Shown: positions 4,143 to 6,421 of the stretch, piece by piece | How positions within the stretch are numbered: the first letter of the stretch is position 1 | How the letters are laid out: each line of letters begins with the position of its first letter | Assembly (NCBI GenBank): GCA_021790715.1 | Contig: JAJYGK010000186.1 | Span: 1 to 6,421 of the forward strand | Direction of reading: 5' to 3' | From: Chloroflexota bacterium | GTDB lineage: Bacteria > Chloroflexota > Limnocylindria > Limnocylindrales > CSP1-4 | Length of the DNA stretch: 6,421 nucleotides | Notes under the pieces: model-generated | Databases searched by the model: none | What the model was told of the DNA's origin: nothing | Seen by the model: the letters and a program-made list of their open reading frames with translations, nothing else | Position numbers and translations under genes: made by a program

Positions 4143-6421
4143 TCAGTGCGTCCGGGCCGTGCCCGGTGCGGCCGGCCCCACGCCGGCCAGTCGTGCGGCG
4201 GCGATCGCCGCCTGCCCGTAGCTGATCCCGCCGTCGTTCACGGGCACGCGGCGGTTGATGAAGACCTCGAACCCGTCCGCGGTCAGCCGCGCGAGGAGCG
4301 CGGTGGCCAGCCACCGATTCTGGAACACACCGCCGGAGAGGCACACCCGCCCGACCCCGGTCTCGCGCCGCGCGGCGTCGCACAGCTCGCGGGTGACCTC
4401 CGCAATCGTCTCCTGGAAGCGTGCGGCCAGGACTGGAGCGGGGACTCCACGTGCACCCGCCTCCAGGAGCGCGTCCAGCGTCGGGGCCGGGTCGTACACG
4501 AGCAGGCCGTCCCGGCGTGCGAGCCGGTACGGCAGCGGCGCCGTCGGGTCTCCGTTCCTGCCGGGTCGTCCGGACGTCGCGGCCGCGGCTTCCACCGCCA
4601 GCGCGCCGGGGGCCGCGCACGGCGCGAGCGGGTCGGTGGGCACGGCGCGCATCTCGAGCTCGATCGCCGCCTGCGCCTCGTACTCGGCGACGTCGCGGAT
4701 TCCCAGCAGGCTGCTGACGGCATCGAAGAGCCGGCCGGCGCTCGAGGCGAGCGGCGCGTTCAGGCCGCGCGAGACCTGGGTCCGCACGATGGCGACCTCG
4801 CGCGGGTCGAGCCGGTCGAGGAACGCCTCGGCGCCCTCGGGCGCGGGCGCGGCGCGGCCGGGTCCGGCGAGCGGGGTGGAGACGGACGAGGCGGGACGCA
4901 TGGCGGCCCCATCGTGCTCCAGGCCGAACAGGTAGCCGAGTGCCATCCGGTAGGGCCGCCGCACCGCCATCGCGCCCCCCGGCATCGGGGCGAGGGCGAA
5001 CCGGCCGAGGCGCCGGTAGCCAGCCAGGTCGAACAGCAGCAGCTCCCCGCCCCAGAAGGTGCCGTCGTCGCCCATCCCGAGCCCGTCGTACGCCACCCCG
5101 ATGCACCGGCCGGTGATGCCGGCCTCGGCGGCGGCGGAGGCGACGTGGGCGTGGTGGTGCTGGACGGCGAGGCGCCGCCCGGCGGGGAAGTGGCGCGCGG
5201 CGAACTGCGTCGAGAGGTACGCCGGGTGGAGGTCGTGCGCGACGAGCCGCGGGTCGAGGTCGAGCAGCGTGCGCAGGTGGGCGAGGTTGCCCTCGAACGC
5301 CCGGAAGGTGCGCATGTCCTCGAGGTCGCCCGTGTGGGGCGCGACGTACGCCCGCGACCCGGAGGCGAGGGTGAAGGTGTGCTTGAGCTCGGCGCCGACG
5401 GCCAGCAGCGGCTCGGGGACGCCGACCGGCAGGTCCAGGGGATCGGGGGCATAGCCGCGCCCGCGACGGATCACCGACTCGCGCCCGGCCACCACGCGCG
5501 TCACCGAGTCGTCGTAGCGCGCCCGGATCCGGCGGTCGTGCTGCAGGAACGCGTCGGCGATCCCGCCCAGCCGCTCGAGCGCCTCGTCGTCGTCGGTCGC
5601 CAGCGGCTCGTCCGACAGGTTCCCGCTGGTCAACACGATCGGCCGTTCGAACGACGCGAGCAGGAGATGGTGGAGCGGCGTGTACGGCAGGAACAGCCCC
5701 ACGCGCCGGTCATCGCCGGCGACGGAGGGCGCCAGCCCCGACGGCCCCCGCTCGACGAGCACGATCGGCCTGGCGGGCGATGTCAGCAGCTCCCGCTCGT
5801 CCTCGTCGACGAACGCCAGCGCCTGCGCGGCGGCGAGGTCGCGCGCCATGACCGCGAACGGCTTGGCCCAGCGCCGCTTGCGGTCGCGCAGTCGGCGCAC
5901 CGCGGCGTCGTCGGTCGCATCGCAGGCCAGGTGATAGCCGCCGAGCCCCTTGATCGCGACGATCCGCCCCTCGCGGAGGTCGGCCAGGGCGGCCTGCAGC
6001 GCGTCCTCGGCGAAGGCGCCGGGTGCCGCATCCCCCGGGCGGCGGTGGGCGAGCCGCGGCCCGCAGGTCGGGCACGCCACGGGCTCGGCATGGAATCGCC
6101 GGTTGGCCGGGTCCCGGTACTCGGCCTCGCAGGCCGGGCAGAGCGGGAAGTCGCGCATCGACGTGCGCGGCCGGTCGTACGGGAGGTCGTCGATGATCGT
6201 GGCACGCGGCCCGCAGTTCGTGCAGTTGATGAACGGGTAGCGGTAGCGCCGGTCCGCCGGGTCGAACAGCTCGCGCAGGCAGTCGTCGCAGGTCGCGATG
6301 TCGGGCGGGAACAGGCGCTCGGCGGACGCCTCGGCGACGCTCTCCAGGATGCGGAAGCCGCTCCCCGGCTCCGGCGTGGCGGCCCCCGCCAGCGGCTCCG
6401 CGACGACGGACTCGACCCGGG
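4143..6421 (-). CDS. hypF: HypF, carbamoyltransferase (5' end outside window)
   Basis: HypF hydrolyses carbamoyl phosphate, makes carbamoyl-AMP with ATP, and carbamoylates the HypE C-terminal cysteine. About 758 residues are visible. The start lies beyond the right edge, and most of the N-terminal acylphosphatase domain (perhaps 60-70 residues) is missing. In visible numbering, four CxxC pairs form the two zinc fingers: 44/47, 66/69, 94/97 and 116/119. The YrdC-like domain carries KGLGGYHLACDA (157-168), KRRWAKPFAVM (181-191) and LTSGNLSDEP (263-272). The Kae1-like domain has the metal site HHHAH (421-425), YDGLGMGDDGTFWGGE (444-459), LSGGVFQN (694-701) and NDGGISYGQA (728-737). An Ala/Pro-rich stretch at about 591-630 looks like an insertion. 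The ATG at 6158 is internal, because the frame continues with clear zinc-finger sequence to the window edge. hypC follows 16 bases downstream. Confidence 0.97.
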   Translation of the reverse strand, partial: RVESVVAEPLAGAATPEPGSGFRILESVAEASAERLFPPDIATCDDCLRELFDPADRRYRYPFINCTNCGPRATIIDDLPYDRPRTSMRDFPLCPACEAEYRDPANRRFHAEPVACPTCGPRLAHRRPGDAAPGAFAEDALQAALADLREGRIVAIKGLGGYHLACDATDDAAVRRLRDRKRRWAKPFAVMARDLAAAQALAFVDEDERELLTSPARPIVLVERGPSGLAPSVAGDDRRVGLFLPYTPLHHLLLASFERPIVLTSGNLSDEPLATDDDEALERLGGIADAFLQHDRRIRARYDDSVTRVVAGRESVIRRGRGYAPDPLDLPVGVPEPLLAVGAELKHTFTLASGSRAYVAPHTGDLEDMRTFRAFEGNLAHLRTLLDLDPRLVAHDLHPAYLSTQFAARHFPAGRRLAVQHHHAHVASAAAEAGITGRCIGVAYDGLGMGDDGTFWGGELLLFDLAGYRRLGRFALAPMPGGAMAVRRPYRMALGYLFGLEHDGAAMRPASSVSTPLAGPGRAAPAPEGAEAFLDRLDPREVAIVRTQVSRGLNAPLASSAGRLFDAVSSLLGIRDVAEYEAQAAIELEMRAVPTDPLAPCAAPGALAVEAAAATSGRPGRNGDPTAPLPYRLARRDGLLVYDPAPTLDALLEAGARGVPAPVLAARFQETIAEVTRELCDAARRETGVGRVCLSGGVFQNRWLATALLARLTADGFEVFINRRVPVNDGGISYGQAAIAAARLAGVGPAAPGTARTH

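Noticed and set aside
4099..5106. Minus-strand open frame overlapping hypF in another frame
   Set aside because: It is Arg/Gly/Ala-rich low complexity and lies across well-conserved HypF Kae1-like motifs in the true frame.
4143..6158. ATG at 6158 as the hypF start
   Set aside because: The frame continues 87 codons to the window edge and encodes the first zinc-finger cysteines (CDDC, CTNC), which belong to HypF.
1..6421. CRISPR arrays, tRNA or rRNA genes, insertion sequences, attachment sites
   Set aside because: No regularly spaced repeats, tRNA-like cloverleaf, rRNA-like sequence, transposase motifs or terminal inverted repeats were seen on either strand.

Overview
The window is a very GC-rich stretch of bacterial DNA with tightly packed genes. 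Nearly every reading frame has G or C at third codon positions, and adjacent genes overlap by 1 to 4 bases. This style, together with the hypF-hypC-hypD-hypE gene order, fits a high-GC actinobacterium or a high-GC Chloroflexota-type lineage. The sequence alone does not decide the phylum.

The left part (about 1-1119, plus strand) begins with about 170 bases of repetitive GC-rich DNA containing no gene I can support. A two-gene unit follows: a four-helix membrane protein of unknown function, and a flavodoxin-domain protein whose start codon overlaps the membrane gene's stop (ATGA). The unit ends 13 bases before a convergent gene. A short hairpin sits over that junction.

The right part (1133 to the right edge, minus strand) is one operon. 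Transcription runs from the right edge leftward: hypF (5' end cut off by the window), hypC, hypD, hypE, then a 140-residue unrecognised membrane protein. hypF and hypC are 16 bases apart. hypC/hypD overlap by GTGA, hypD/hypE by ATGA, and hypE/membrane gene by TGATG, so translation is probably coupled along the whole unit.

Together these genes encode the machinery that builds the Fe(CN)2CO group of [NiFe] hydrogenases. HypF activates carbamoyl phosphate and carbamoylates the C-terminal cysteine of HypE. HypE dehydrates this to a thiocyanate. The HypC-HypD complex holds the iron, receives the cyanide ligands, and passes the group to the hydrogenase large subunit. hypA, hypB and the hydrogenase structural genes are not in the window and may lie beyond the right edge, upstream of hypF.

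I see no strong evidence of a wholly new system. The most useful leads are the uncharacterised membrane protein coupled to hypE, the proline-rich tail on HypC, the altered first cysteine motif in the HypD C-terminal cluster region, and the membrane-protein/flavodoxin pair.
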